Origin: Dyadobacter arcticus | GTDB lineage: Bacteria > Bacteroidota > Bacteroidia > Cytophagales > Spirosomataceae | DNA: 64,000 nt | Direction of reading: 5' to 3' | NCBI RefSeq assembly: GCF_011762185.1 | Contig: NZ_JAASQJ010000001.1 | Span: 1,116,001 to 1,180,000 of the forward strand | Shown: piece after piece, positions 38,577 through 46,672 of the stretch | Numbering within the stretch: the stretch's first letter is position 1 | Layout of the letters: each line of letters starts with the position of its first letter | Made by a program: the position numbers and the translations under genes | The notes under the pieces: generated by a model | What the model was told of the DNA's origin: nothing | Database searches by the model: none | The model's input: the letters and a program-made list of their open reading frames with translations, nothing else

Positions 38577-40085
38577 ATGTTTAACATGCTTGCGTTCAGA
38601 GTTTTCATTGTTACCGCCATTTCGCTAGCGTTTGTATCTTTCGAAGTAGCATTTGGGCAGCAAAATCTATCAAAAGCAGGGCTGGAAGCTGACTTAGAGG
38701 CAGGTGCGATTTACTCTTCTTCACCCTACACGCCTTTCTGGCTTCGGACAGGACAGTTTGGAGTAGTTCCTTTTTATTCACCTGCAGGAATTCTTCAAGG
38801 CGCAATTAAAAAGAGATACGTCTTTTTCGACAGCCTTTCCAATCGCCCCAGAAAGCTGGATTGGAGCGCTGGCATTAACCCGGTTGGTAGTTATGATAAG
38901 CGCAATAAATTACAGGTCATCCTTCCCGAAGCTTTTGCAAGTGTCCGTTTTAAAAACACCGAGTTATATGTGGGCAGGAGGAAAGAATTGATGGGGCTGG
39001 GTGACTCCACTTTGTCGTCCGGGTTTTATTCGGGATCGGGCAATGCGCTTCCCATTCCTAAAATCCAGATCGGTACTATTGGTTTTACACCACTGAAATT
39101 TACCCGCAACTTTCTTGCAGTCCACGCCGGATTTGCGCATGGCTGGCTTCACGCGTCCAATCTGGACGGGGTCAGGCTGCATCAAAAATTTCTTTATTTC
39201 AGGTTAGGTAAACCCAAATCGAATGTTAAATTCCTTTTCGGTCTTAATCACAATGTAATGTGGGCGGGGCATTCCGAAGATCTGAAACAGCATCCTGAAC
39301 TTGCACTAGACGGGAAATTGCCATCCTCCTGGAAATTTTATCCCAACGTTGTTTTCGCTTATACTTCCAAGAATTGGTTTGAAAAAAACGGGTATGGTGC
39401 ATTTGATAGCTACCGGCTGGGAAATCATTTGGGCAGCTACGATTTTGCCATTCAAGCGAAGCTGAAAAATTCAAAACTTTTTGTTTATCATCAGCATCCC
39501 TTTGAAGATGTTTCGAGCATGCTTTTCAAAAATTTACCGGACGGATTATATGGCATTAACTTCAAACCCAATGCATCCACTTTTCGGTCGGGCTTTCATG
39601 TAACTGCGCTCACGCTGGAATTCCTGACGACAAAGGACCAGTCGGGATCTTCATTTTACATTCCAGGAAGTACTTACCAAGGGGCGGACAATTATTTCAA
39701 TCATAGTCAATATACCGAAGGGTGGTCGTATTATGGACGGACGATCGGTACTCCATTTATTTACCCGGGACAAGACATGGTCAAAGCTTATGATGTTGCT
39801 GGACGGCCTTTTCCGAATAACCGGCTCAATATGTGGTATGTTGGGGTGCAAGGCGCGGTGCGCAAATCATGGTTGATTACATTAAGAAGTTCTTTCAGCA
39901 GGAATTATGGCACGCCAGGTTTTGGTTTCAATCCGGTAAGGCACCAATTGTCTTCTCTTTTGTCGGCCCAATACCAGTTTGTACATTTGAAAAACACGAG
40001 CATTATAGCCAAACTTTCCATTGACCGCGGTGATATCTTCACAAAAAGCACCGGCGGCTACCTGGGTATTCGCAAGCATTGGTAG
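38577..40085 (+). CDS. Wzi-like capsule assembly outer-membrane protein
   Basis: 502 aa. The signal peptide spans about 1-28 (MLAFRVFIVTAISLAFVSFEVAFGQ; ATG 38586 is an alternative start). The mature part begins with EADLEAGAIYSSSPYTPFWLRTGQFGVVP and has the pattern of the Bacteroidota Wzi/capsule-assembly family: the YVGRRKELMGLGDSTLSSGFYSGSGNALPIPKIQIG segment and a C-terminal series of amphipathic beta strands ending GGYLGIRKHW. In Gram-negative bacteria Wzi is an outer-membrane beta-barrel lectin that anchors capsular polysaccharide. No capsule synthesis genes are adjacent, so the partner polysaccharide is unknown. An inverted repeat precedes the start. Confidence 0.8.
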   Translation: MFNMLAFRVFIVTAISLAFVSFEVAFGQQNLSKAGLEADLEAGAIYSSSPYTPFWLRTGQFGVVPFYSPAGILQGAIKKRYVFFDSLSNRPRKLDWSAGINPVGSYDKRNKLQVILPEAFASVRFKNTELYVGRRKELMGLGDSTLSSGFYSGSGNALPIPKIQIGTIGFTPLKFTRNFLAVHAGFAHGWLHASNLDGVRLHQKFLYFRLGKPKSNVKFLFGLNHNVMWAGHSEDLKQHPELALDGKLPSSWKFYPNVVFAYTSKNWFEKNGYGAFDSYRLGNHLGSYDFAIQAKLKNSKLFVYHQHPFEDVSSMLFKNLPDGLYGINFKPNASTFRSGFHVTALTLEFLTTKDQSGSSFYIPGSTYQGADNYFNHSQYTEGWSYYGRTIGTPFIYPGQDMVKAYDVAGRPFPNNRLNMWYVGVQGAVRKSWLITLRSSFSRNYGTPGFGFNPVRHQLSSLLSAQYQFVHLKNTSIIAKLSIDRGDIFTKSTGGYLGIRKHW

Positions 40086-40110
40086 TACTCAAAAGGCCTT
40101 TTTAACACAT

Positions 40111-40146
40111 TGTCCAACGCTGAACAGAGCTGTCCGAAAACGGACA
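40111..40146 (+). promoter_or_regulatory. tandem dyad operator upstream of the 40317 gene
   Basis: A perfect dyad TGTCCG-AAAA-CGGACA lies at 40131-40146, with a second copy TGTCC-N6-GAACA exactly 20 bp upstream at 40111-40126. The centre of the main dyad is 62.5 bp before the TGG at 40201, the same as at the F locus. Confidence 0.6.
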
Positions 40147-40199
40147 TTTCTAGCCTGTAATAGAGGGATACTGATTTGATTTTCAGTAGTTTAAATCGT

Positions 40200-40216
40200 C
40201 TGGCATAACTTTGTTA
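40200..40216 (+). promoter_or_regulatory. sigma-54-like / TAnnTTTG promoter element
   Basis: CTGGCATAACTTTGTTA matches YTGGYAYARNWTTRWTA and contains TAACTTTG, a perfect -7 box. It ends 100 bp before the ATG at 40317, leaving a leader of about 90 nt with no obvious structure. Confidence 0.5.
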
Positions 40217-40316
40217 ATTTTGCTTTGTTACCGCAGAATTTAGGTTTTTTTGTAAAGAAAAGGCCAAAAGCCATCAGTCGAAACCCAGCAGCATGAACTT
40301 TTAAATTTACTATCCC

Positions 40317-40604
40317 ATGAGTCACATTGCTATCCCTATCCCGCCGCTTCCAGGTAAGCAGGAGATCAAAGTTGAAGTTACCATCAATGGAATTAAGCAA
40401 AGTTTATTTTATCGCGTTGAGCTGTTTTACTGGGAGGATTGTTCTAATCCGGTAGGGCACCGTGCCGATTGCATCAGCGAAATGCTTTCACACCATGACC
40501 CGGAGTGGACAGTATATTACATCGGCGCACCAACCGACGATTTCGTCCCGATTACCTTTGTAAAAAAGGAAAGCAGGAACCTACTGAAACATGCTGTTGC
40601 GTAG
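40317..40604 (+). CDS. small protein of unknown function, in the dyad regulon
   Basis: 95 aa, no signal peptide or TM, probably cytoplasmic and beta-rich at the start (SHIAIPIPPLPGKQEIKVEVTINGIKQSLFYRVELF). It has two Cys (EDCSNP, RADCISEML) and the C-terminal segment EWTVYYIGAPTDDFVPITFVKKES. I do not recognise the family. A real gene is supported by the ATG start, codon pattern and the clear regulatory pair upstream. The shared operator with permeases F, G and K suggests co-expression with the array. Convergent with the acetyltransferase gene. Confidence 0.6.
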   Translation: MSHIAIPIPPLPGKQEIKVEVTINGIKQSLFYRVELFYWEDCSNPVGHRADCISEMLSHHDPEWTVYYIGAPTDDFVPITFVKKESRNLLKHAVA

Positions 40605-40666
40605 AAAGACTGCCTGCAAATACGATTTTGGCACTGTCGATCGAATGCCGATAAGCGCAGATCGAG

Positions 40667-41137
40667 TCAAAGGTCTTTTTCAAAGTAAACCGCACCTTCG
40701 TGCGGATTGTAATTATACGGTTTGGTTTCTTCAAAGCCAAATGATTTGTATAATGCAACAGCGGCAGGCATCTTAGGGCCAAGTGTATCCAGCTTTACAA
40801 GTTTGTAGTTCAGGAGAGTTGCTTTTTCTATCAATGTAAGAAGCAATGCCTTTCCAATCCCTTTTCCCTGAAAATCTGGCCGGATATACATTCGCTTCAC
40901 CTCACAGGTATTTGCATTTTCTATCTGGCGTAAACCGGCCGCACCTACGAATTCGCCGGCATTTTGCGCCAGAAAAAGCGCACCCCTGGGCGGACCATAC
41001 ATTTGCGGCAAAATGGTTAGTTCATTTTCAAAGCTTTGGAAAGAGAGTGTGAAATCGAGAGAATTGGCATATTCCCTGAAAAGTGCTGCTGCGGCCTGGT
41101 AATCAGCATCCGTTGTAGCCTGAATGATCTGAAACAT
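40667..41137 (-). CDS. GNAT-family N-acetyltransferase
   Basis: 156 aa. MFQIIQATTDADYQAAAALFREYANSL is the typical GNAT N-terminus. FVGAAGLRQIENANTCEVKRMYIRPDFQGKGIGKALLLTLIEKA gives the acetyl-CoA-binding motif A (Q-G-K-G-I-G-K-A), followed by LDTLGPKMPAAVALYKSFGFEETKPYNYNPHEGAVYFEKDL. The family transfers an acetyl group from acetyl-CoA to an amine; the substrate cannot be told. It starts 9 bp after the DUF885-like gene and is probably its operon partner. Confidence 0.9.
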   Translation of the reverse strand: MFQIIQATTDADYQAAAALFREYANSLDFTLSFQSFENELTILPQMYGPPRGALFLAQNAGEFVGAAGLRQIENANTCEVKRMYIRPDFQGKGIGKALLLTLIEKATLLNYKLVKLDTLGPKMPAAVALYKSFGFEETKPYNYNPHEGAVYFEKDL

Positions 41138-41146
41138 GGATTGCGA

Positions 41147-42478
41147 CTATTTTTTATCCAAAAGATCACTTGCTTTAATCTGATTGCTCAGCAATTTTTC
41201 AAAAAGCTCCCAGCGAAGTTTTGGCGCGTTGGCAGTTCCGCCCTGCCTTTCAATGTAATTTTTCACCAGATCCTGACCATAATTGTAGTTGATTACATAA
41301 CTGCGGTACTTTTTGATAAATCGTAAGTAATCGATCGCGCCTTTTTCGGTGAGCAGGCAGTAATCGGTCAGCCAGCGTTTTGCGTCTGGTTCATTCATAG
41401 ATTTGTTGAGCAAGCCTCGGGCTACTTCATTTCTGGCATAACTCAAACTGGACCTGATTTCAAGGGCTTCAAAATAGGCGTCTGTTTTGTCAGAATCGAG
41501 CCCGGCCAGCGGCAGAAGAACATTTTTGCAAAATTCCTTTTGTTCATCACCGGGAAATGCCACGGAAATGCCATAATTGGCGCTCCCTTCTGCAATAAGT
41601 GATTGGGGACTAAATAATGGATAAAGGGATATTTCAGTCCAGCCTTTTTCGCGGAAAAGTTTTTGTTCCAGCATTGCATTGAAAACGTGGTGGCCCGGAT
41701 ACCCTTCGTGACAAGCCAGGTCTATAGCCCGTTCTATAAAAATGGGTTGGCTGACATTGATCTGGATGACGCTATTGTAATTTCCTTTGTACCAGTTATA
41801 GCCCGACCAAGGCTTATCGGTAACATATTCAAGCGTGAATTTTTCGTTGGAAGGAAGCTTGTAATGCTGCAGTGTTCTTTTCCGTGCTTCGGCAATCGCA
41901 GCCCTGAAAATGGTGTCAATTTTTTCTTTGGGAATTAGGAAATGGCTGGCGAGGCTCTGATAACGTTCAGGTAATGTGCCTTTGCCAGGCAGAATGCTAT
42001 CGAGCCTTGAGATCAGTTCCTTAAAATGTGTTTCTGTGTAAACCGGCGCTACGGCATCGAAAAGTTCTTTTGATTCAATATCAAATGCTGCCTCTTCCCC
42101 TGAAAATATCCTGATTCTTCTTTCAAAGGCTGTCAGCTGCGAAATTAGAAAACCTGCCCGTCCTGAGACGGTGTCATTTTTAGATTTCGATTTGAGGTCA
42201 GTCAGCGCTTTTTTCAATGCTTCCACTTCTTGAATAAACTTATCTTTTAGGAAAAGTGAATCGGTAATTGCTGCTGGTTTCAGCGAATCAGGGCCATAAA
42301 ATGCGTCCACAAAATCACTATCATACTGGCCGATCTTCAGGCCAAGGGTGACATACTTTCGGGCAATCTGATCAAGGGATTGACTTTCTTCAGATTCTTT
42401 TTCTCCGGACGTGCATGCAAACAGGAATAACGGGATCATTGCAAAAAGGATGGTTTTCAAGGACATAAGACGGCACAT
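41147..42478 (-). CDS. DUF885-like putative metalloprotease lipoprotein
   Basis: 443 aa (ATG 42478; ATG 42466 four codons in is as good). Signal MSLKTILFAMIPLFLFAC with a lipobox Cys, so probably membrane-anchored. The diagnostic motif is CHEGYPGHHVFNAML with His257/Glu258 and the downstream His pair, followed about 40 residues later by LIAEGSANYG. DUF885 proteins carry HExxPGHH and are thought to be metallopeptidases; activity here is inferred. The C-terminal helical part has RSSLSYARNEVARGLLN. Upstream a TTTG-N22-TACATTTG promoter is visible; the acetyltransferase gene follows in the same direction. Confidence 0.75.
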   Translation of the reverse strand: MCRLMSLKTILFAMIPLFLFACTSGEKESEESQSLDQIARKYVTLGLKIGQYDSDFVDAFYGPDSLKPAAITDSLFLKDKFIQEVEALKKALTDLKSKSKNDTVSGRAGFLISQLTAFERRIRIFSGEEAAFDIESKELFDAVAPVYTETHFKELISRLDSILPGKGTLPERYQSLASHFLIPKEKIDTIFRAAIAEARKRTLQHYKLPSNEKFTLEYVTDKPWSGYNWYKGNYNSVIQINVSQPIFIERAIDLACHEGYPGHHVFNAMLEQKLFREKGWTEISLYPLFSPQSLIAEGSANYGISVAFPGDEQKEFCKNVLLPLAGLDSDKTDAYFEALEIRSSLSYARNEVARGLLNKSMNEPDAKRWLTDYCLLTEKGAIDYLRFIKKYRSYVINYNYGQDLVKNYIERQGGTANAPKLRWELFEKLLSNQIKASDLLDKK

Positions 42479-42540
42479 TATATATGATCCTAAAAGTAAG
42501 ATTTTCTGGCAGAAGCTGAAAATTGTGGAGCCGTTAGTTC

Positions 42541-42574
42541 CAAATGTAGGCTATCAGAAGATGTGATCCCCAAA
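42541..42574 (-). promoter_or_regulatory. promoter of the DUF885-like gene
   Basis: On the minus strand TTTG (42574-42571), 22 bp, TACATTTG (42548-42541), matching the Bacteroidota -33/-7 consensus though with a slightly long spacer. It lies 62 bp before the start codon. Confidence 0.5.
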
Positions 42575-42687
42575 TTGTGAGAATTATACCCAATAGGATC
42601 TGTTCAATGATTGGAATAGGATTAGTAACTGAACCTCGCATACCAGACTACAGTAAACCTCTACATATCTTAATTGTCAATAGCATA

Positions 42688-43257
42688 ATGAGTACTAAAT
42701 CTACCTACACAGAGCAAGAACTGATTTCATTGCTCAAAAGCAACAACCGTGAAGCCTTTGAATATTTATACGACCATTATTCTCCCGCGCTTTACGGGAT
42801 TATTTTAAAGATCGTAAAGGATGAGGATTCTGCTGCGGACGTGATGCAGGATGCGTTTCTAAAAATCTGGAAAAATATTGGAAGTTATAATGCTGAAAAA
42901 GGGACCTTATTTACCTGGATATTGAATGTTGCCCGCAATACCGCAATAGACAGATTACGGTATGAATTTAAAACCGACAAAATATTGCATTTGGATAGTG
43001 TCTCGGATGGCCAGCTGATAGGCGCCAGCATTTTTAACCCGATACCTGCGACCATTGATCTAAGATCCATTGTTGAAAGATTACTTCCCGAACGAAAAAT
43101 TCTAATTGATCTCGTCTATTTTCAGGGTTACACGCATGAGGAAGTATCTCAAAATCTAAGTATTCCATTAGGGACGGTGAAGTCAAGAATACGCAAAGCA
43201 TTGCAGGAATTGAGAGAAGTATTCTCAGTCCAACAAAACGAAGTAATATTTGCCTGA
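42688..43257 (+). CDS. RNA polymerase sigma-70 factor, ECF type
   Basis: 189 aa from ATG 42688 (MSTKSTYTEQELISLLKSNN); the longer ORF start at 42577 adds 37 residues with no sigma character. Region 2 has AFEYLYDHYSPALYGIILKIVKDEDSAADVMQDAFLKIWKNIGSYNAEKGTLFTWILNVARNTAIDRLR. Region 4 has LLPERKILIDLVYFQGYTHEEVSQNLSIPLGTVKSRIRKALQELRE, a helix-turn-helix. Unlike most ECF sigma factors it has no anti-sigma gene next to it: an 850-bp gene-free stretch follows on one side and the divergent DUF885-like gene lies on the other. Target genes unknown. Confidence 0.92.
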   Translation: MSTKSTYTEQELISLLKSNNREAFEYLYDHYSPALYGIILKIVKDEDSAADVMQDAFLKIWKNIGSYNAEKGTLFTWILNVARNTAIDRLRYEFKTDKILHLDSVSDGQLIGASIFNPIPATIDLRSIVERLLPERKILIDLVYFQGYTHEEVSQNLSIPLGTVKSRIRKALQELREVFSVQQNEVIFA

Positions 43258-44110
43258 CATTCCTCCATGTTATTCTTCGTTCCTGTAGAAATAGGTTGAA
43301 TTGCCATTGGTAACTCAATTTCCCTAAAAAAATCTTCTCATACAGATTCTGTTTCAAACAGATCAATCGTGCATTGTAGTAATACCGCAAGATCTGCACG
43401 ACAATTTCCCTTAAAATCCAAATTTTTTGTAGCTAGAATACCGTAAATGGTTAACTACGCTTTTACAAAGCCTACAAAACCAAAATAACATTTGTAGAAG
43501 CGCCATTTTTCTGAAAAAAAATTTTGTCGAAATTCTTCAGTGTGGGCTAAGCCTTGTCCACGCATCCCGCTTCATTGGCTAGAAGGTATTTTCAGTAGGT
43601 ATCAGCCTGTATAGGTAATGGCTGTCTTAAAATTGGAAAACTCCAATGTAAAATGAATACTACTGCATTTTTGTCTACTTATTCTTGGAAAAGCACTAAA
43701 TATCCGACTTCATTTCTTCCCCACAGGACATAACTCCTGCTTCTTTTGCTTCAGTTTCAGAATTTTATGGATTTGATGGAAAGCTCCATGGCTTCCCTGG
43801 TCCATAGGTACATTTGTGGTGATATTCGAATAATTATATTATTAGTTTAAGGATTTTTACATAACTATTCAACTAGATTTTTAGAAATATCTTTCAAAAA
43901 GAACCCGATATACCCAAAATAGCAGGAATCCAAATCTAGAAATACTTCGCTTTTTTTTAATCAAAGTATTTAAAAAAATTGGCGCGATCTAATTTTGCCA
44001 CGTTTGTCATATAAAAAAAGTTATATTTTTAACTAATCTAAAACATACTTTTGTAAGTACATTTTATTGACTCAACCGTCCAAGCTAATTACTTACAAAT
44101 CAATTACCTT
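43258..44110. other. 853-bp gene-free stretch between the sigma factor and the T9SS protein
   Basis: AT-rich, no convincing ORF on either strand. Two hairpin-capable pairs are present: TCGTGCA/TGCACGA (43367-43401) and CTACAAA/TTTGTAG (43472-43497), neither with a T-run. TACATTTG at 43809 fits a -7 box but has no -33 partner. The last 70 bp hold the promoter of the next gene. A small RNA or unusual leader is possible but not shown. Confidence 0.5.
44046..44053 (+). promoter_or_regulatory. -7 box of the T9SS-secreted protein gene
   Basis: TACTTTTG matches TAnnTTTG; the region upstream is very AT-rich (ATAAAAAAAGTTATATTTTT), as in strong promoters. The -33 box is weak (TTA at 44021). The expected start gives a leader of about 50 nt. 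Confidence 0.5.
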
Positions 44111-46546
44111 ATGAAAACTTTTACTTTACTACTTACGCTGTTATTACTAAATCTGGGCGTCAGCCTAGGTGCCGATGTTACCACTGATTGTGGTTGTAGA
44201 GACGCAGACAACTTATTAAGAAATGGAGGCTTTGAAGCGGGTGACGAATATTGGTCATCACCCGATACCAATTTCGGAACAGACACTGAGTACAGTGTAT
44301 GCGGAAGCAAAAATGGCATAATGAATGGTGCTGGCCAGGTTTACCAAACAGTAAGCGGAATGGTACCAGGAAAAATTGTCAAGTTGTCCGTATATGGTGG
44401 AACGCATGACAAGACGTTCAGACACACATTTAAGCTGACATTTTACAATAACTCTAACCAAATAGTGCCAATTGATGAAAACGGGAACAATACCGTCGAC
44501 ATGAATTATCAGGTAACTCAAAAGCACAAGCTCCAACAGTACAATTTGTCAGCAACGGTTCCAGCAGGCGCTACCAAAGTGCGCTTCTCACTGATTTCTA
44601 ACGGAAACTATTTCAAAGTGGACGTAGCGTGTATGTCCGTAGAAGAGGCGCCAGTGGCTGTGGATTGCTGCCGGGATGAGGACAACTCCATCAAAAACGG
44701 AAGTTTTGAGACTGAAATCAACAGCACCAACTGGGTGACAGGAGGTACTAACTTCAAAACTGAGGGTACCTATAAAATGTGTGGTGAAAAGAGCGGTTTG
44801 ATCACAGGTTCGGGTTCGGTTTACCAGGATGTGGCTATTATCGGAGGAAGCATCGTGAATGTTTCAGCTTATGGTGGAACACACGCACCTGCTACGCAGC
44901 ACCTTTTCAAGCTGGAATTCTACAATGGCAATACCAAGCTGGGCGGTGATGTACAAACCACAATGGACTACAAGGTCCTTGCCGATAACAAGCTTAAAAA
45001 GTTCACAATAAGTGGAACGGCTCCGTTAGAAGCTACCAAAGTGCGTTTCGTCATTTATTCTGCCGGCGACTTTTTCAAAGTGGACGTGGTTTGTATGAGC
45101 CTTACACCACCTACACCTACAACCTGTACTGCTTGTGCTGATGCGCAGACAGTGTTGAAAAACCCAAGTCTCGAAAACGGAACGACCGATTGGTCTGCAA
45201 CAAGTGGAACAAATTTCAGCTCAGTTGCTAAAAATTTCGCTTGCGGTTCCAAAGTAGGTAAAGTAAGCGGCGCTGGTATTGCTTACCAGGAGTTTGCGGT
45301 TGTTCCAGGAACGGCAGTAAGTTTGTCAGTTTACGGAGGGGTTTCTGATCCATCCAAAACCAACAAGTTTTACCTTGTTTTCATTGATGGCTCTGGTAAT
45401 ATCATCAGCGGCGCTCACAATTCTGAAAGGGATGTCAATCGCAATGCATTATCTGGTTTAGAGCAGTACAGCCTTTCAGGAACAGCTCCGGCAGGTGCGG
45501 TGAAAGTGGTATTCGGAGCTTATTCAGAAGGTGGCGACTTGTACTTTGATGCAGCTTGTATGACCGTAACACCTCCGGCTCAATGTGAACCTTGTGACAA
45601 CAACAGGATCGTCAATTCCGGCTTTGAAGATGGTACAAACAACTGGAGTTCTGAGGGAACGTTTGCCGCTACGACAGATGCGAAAAATTGTGGGGATAAA
45701 GGTGCGAAGTTAACTGGTGCTGGAAAATTCTGGCAGGACGTGACGTTTGACCCGGCATGGGGAAGCATCATTACATTCAATGTATGGGCCGCAAAAGACG
45801 GAGCGGGAACTCAGAAATTCCAGATATTCTTCTACGACGCTTCCAATAAAGAGTTGGGCAGAATTGAAAAGGACATTGTCAAAATTTTTGGCAATGCGCC
45901 CGTTGGATTGGAAAAATATACATTGACAGGTCCTGTTCCTGAAGGTACGAAAGTGGTACGCATCCAGGGAATATCCACAGATGGAGTACTTAGGGCTGAC
46001 GGAACTTGTATGACAGTTTCCGGACCTTCACTTCCTGTAACACTGGCAACATTTGATGTGAAAAAAGAAGGTAGCACAGCTTTGCTGAGATGGACTACCA
46101 CTGCGGAAACGAACTCCGACCACTTCGATGTTCAGCACAGCCAGGACGGCAAAAACTGGACAGACCTTGCTACAATTCAGGCTCAGGGTGAAAGCACCAA
46201 TGTTATCTCCTACGGCTATACGCACACTAGCCCATTCTTAGTCAATTTGTACAGACTGAAAATGGTTGATCTGGATGCGACATTTGCTTACAGCGCGATT
46301 AGAAGCCTGAATTTCTCGGGAGACGAGGAAATGAAAATTTATCCTAACCCGACTTCGGATCGTATCAAGCTTACCAGCAATCAAAAAGTAAGTAATGTTA
46401 AGGTCTACGATCAAAGAGGTGTGTTGGTAATGAATACATTGCCGGATTCAGCTAATGAAGTGGATTTGACCAGATTAGCGCAAGGAACTTACTTTGTGAA
46501 AATTAATGATGGTGCTTCGGTTCGCAAGATCCTGGTAGTTAGATAA
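44111..46546 (+). CDS. T9SS-secreted protein with four repeated carbohydrate-binding-like modules
   Basis: 811 aa. Signal peptide 1-20 (MKTFTLLLTLLLLNLGVSLG). Four homologous modules of about 150 aa follow (about 27-187, 188-337, 338-490, 491-645). Each opens with a Cys pair and (L/I)xNxxFExG (e.g. CGCRDADNLLRNGGFEAG, CEPCDNNRIVNSGFEDG), has SVYGGTHD or a variant, and closes with V-x-CM(S/T)V. The NGGFE start and jelly-roll spacing recall CBM4/9/22-like sugar-binding domains. A linker domain LPVTLATFDVKKEGSTALLRWTT leads to the type A sorting domain IYPNPTSDRIKL ... GTYFVKINDGASVRKILVVR, which directs export through the type IX secretion system. Likely a surface or extracellular adhesin or matrix protein. 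A strong terminator follows. Confidence 0.85.
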   Translation: MKTFTLLLTLLLLNLGVSLGADVTTDCGCRDADNLLRNGGFEAGDEYWSSPDTNFGTDTEYSVCGSKNGIMNGAGQVYQTVSGMVPGKIVKLSVYGGTHDKTFRHTFKLTFYNNSNQIVPIDENGNNTVDMNYQVTQKHKLQQYNLSATVPAGATKVRFSLISNGNYFKVDVACMSVEEAPVAVDCCRDEDNSIKNGSFETEINSTNWVTGGTNFKTEGTYKMCGEKSGLITGSGSVYQDVAIIGGSIVNVSAYGGTHAPATQHLFKLEFYNGNTKLGGDVQTTMDYKVLADNKLKKFTISGTAPLEATKVRFVIYSAGDFFKVDVVCMSLTPPTPTTCTACADAQTVLKNPSLENGTTDWSATSGTNFSSVAKNFACGSKVGKVSGAGIAYQEFAVVPGTAVSLSVYGGVSDPSKTNKFYLVFIDGSGNIISGAHNSERDVNRNALSGLEQYSLSGTAPAGAVKVVFGAYSEGGDLYFDAACMTVTPPAQCEPCDNNRIVNSGFEDGTNNWSSEGTFAATTDAKNCGDKGAKLTGAGKFWQDVTFDPAWGSIITFNVWAAKDGAGTQKFQIFFYDASNKELGRIEKDIVKIFGNAPVGLEKYTLTGPVPEGTKVVRIQGISTDGVLRADGTCMTVSGPSLPVTLATFDVKKEGSTALLRWTTTAETNSDHFDVQHSQDGKNWTDLATIQAQGESTNVISYGYTHTSPFLVNLYRLKMVDLDATFAYSAIRSLNFSGDEEMKIYPNPTSDRIKLTSNQKVSNVKVYDQRGVLVMNTLPDSANEVDLTRLAQGTYFVKINDGASVRKILVVR

Positions 46547-46581
46547 TTGTTGAAATAGCTTAATTAGTTTTTTGGTAAAGG

Positions 46582-46620
46582 CCCTTCGTTCGCATTATAG
46601 CGGATGGAGGGTTTTTCTTT
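46582..46620 (+). terminator. Rho-independent terminator of the T9SS protein gene
   Basis: CCCTTCGTTCGC (46582-46593), loop ATTATA, GCGGATGGAGGG (46600-46611): 12 pairs, three of them G-U, then TTTTTCTTT. Confidence 0.85.
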
Positions 46621-46672
46621 AATTATATGTTCCTAACTTTCTGCGAAAGATAAAAAAAGCGCAATCAGAACA

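Noticed and set aside
38577..40085. TonB-dependent receptor or porin as identity of the 38577 gene
   Set aside because: No plug domain or carboxypeptidase-like domain; the SSSPYTPFW start and overall pattern fit the Wzi/capsule-assembly family better.
43034..43399. 121-codon minus-strand frame over the end of the sigma factor gene
   Set aside because: It overlaps region 4 of the sigma factor and has no recognisable protein features.
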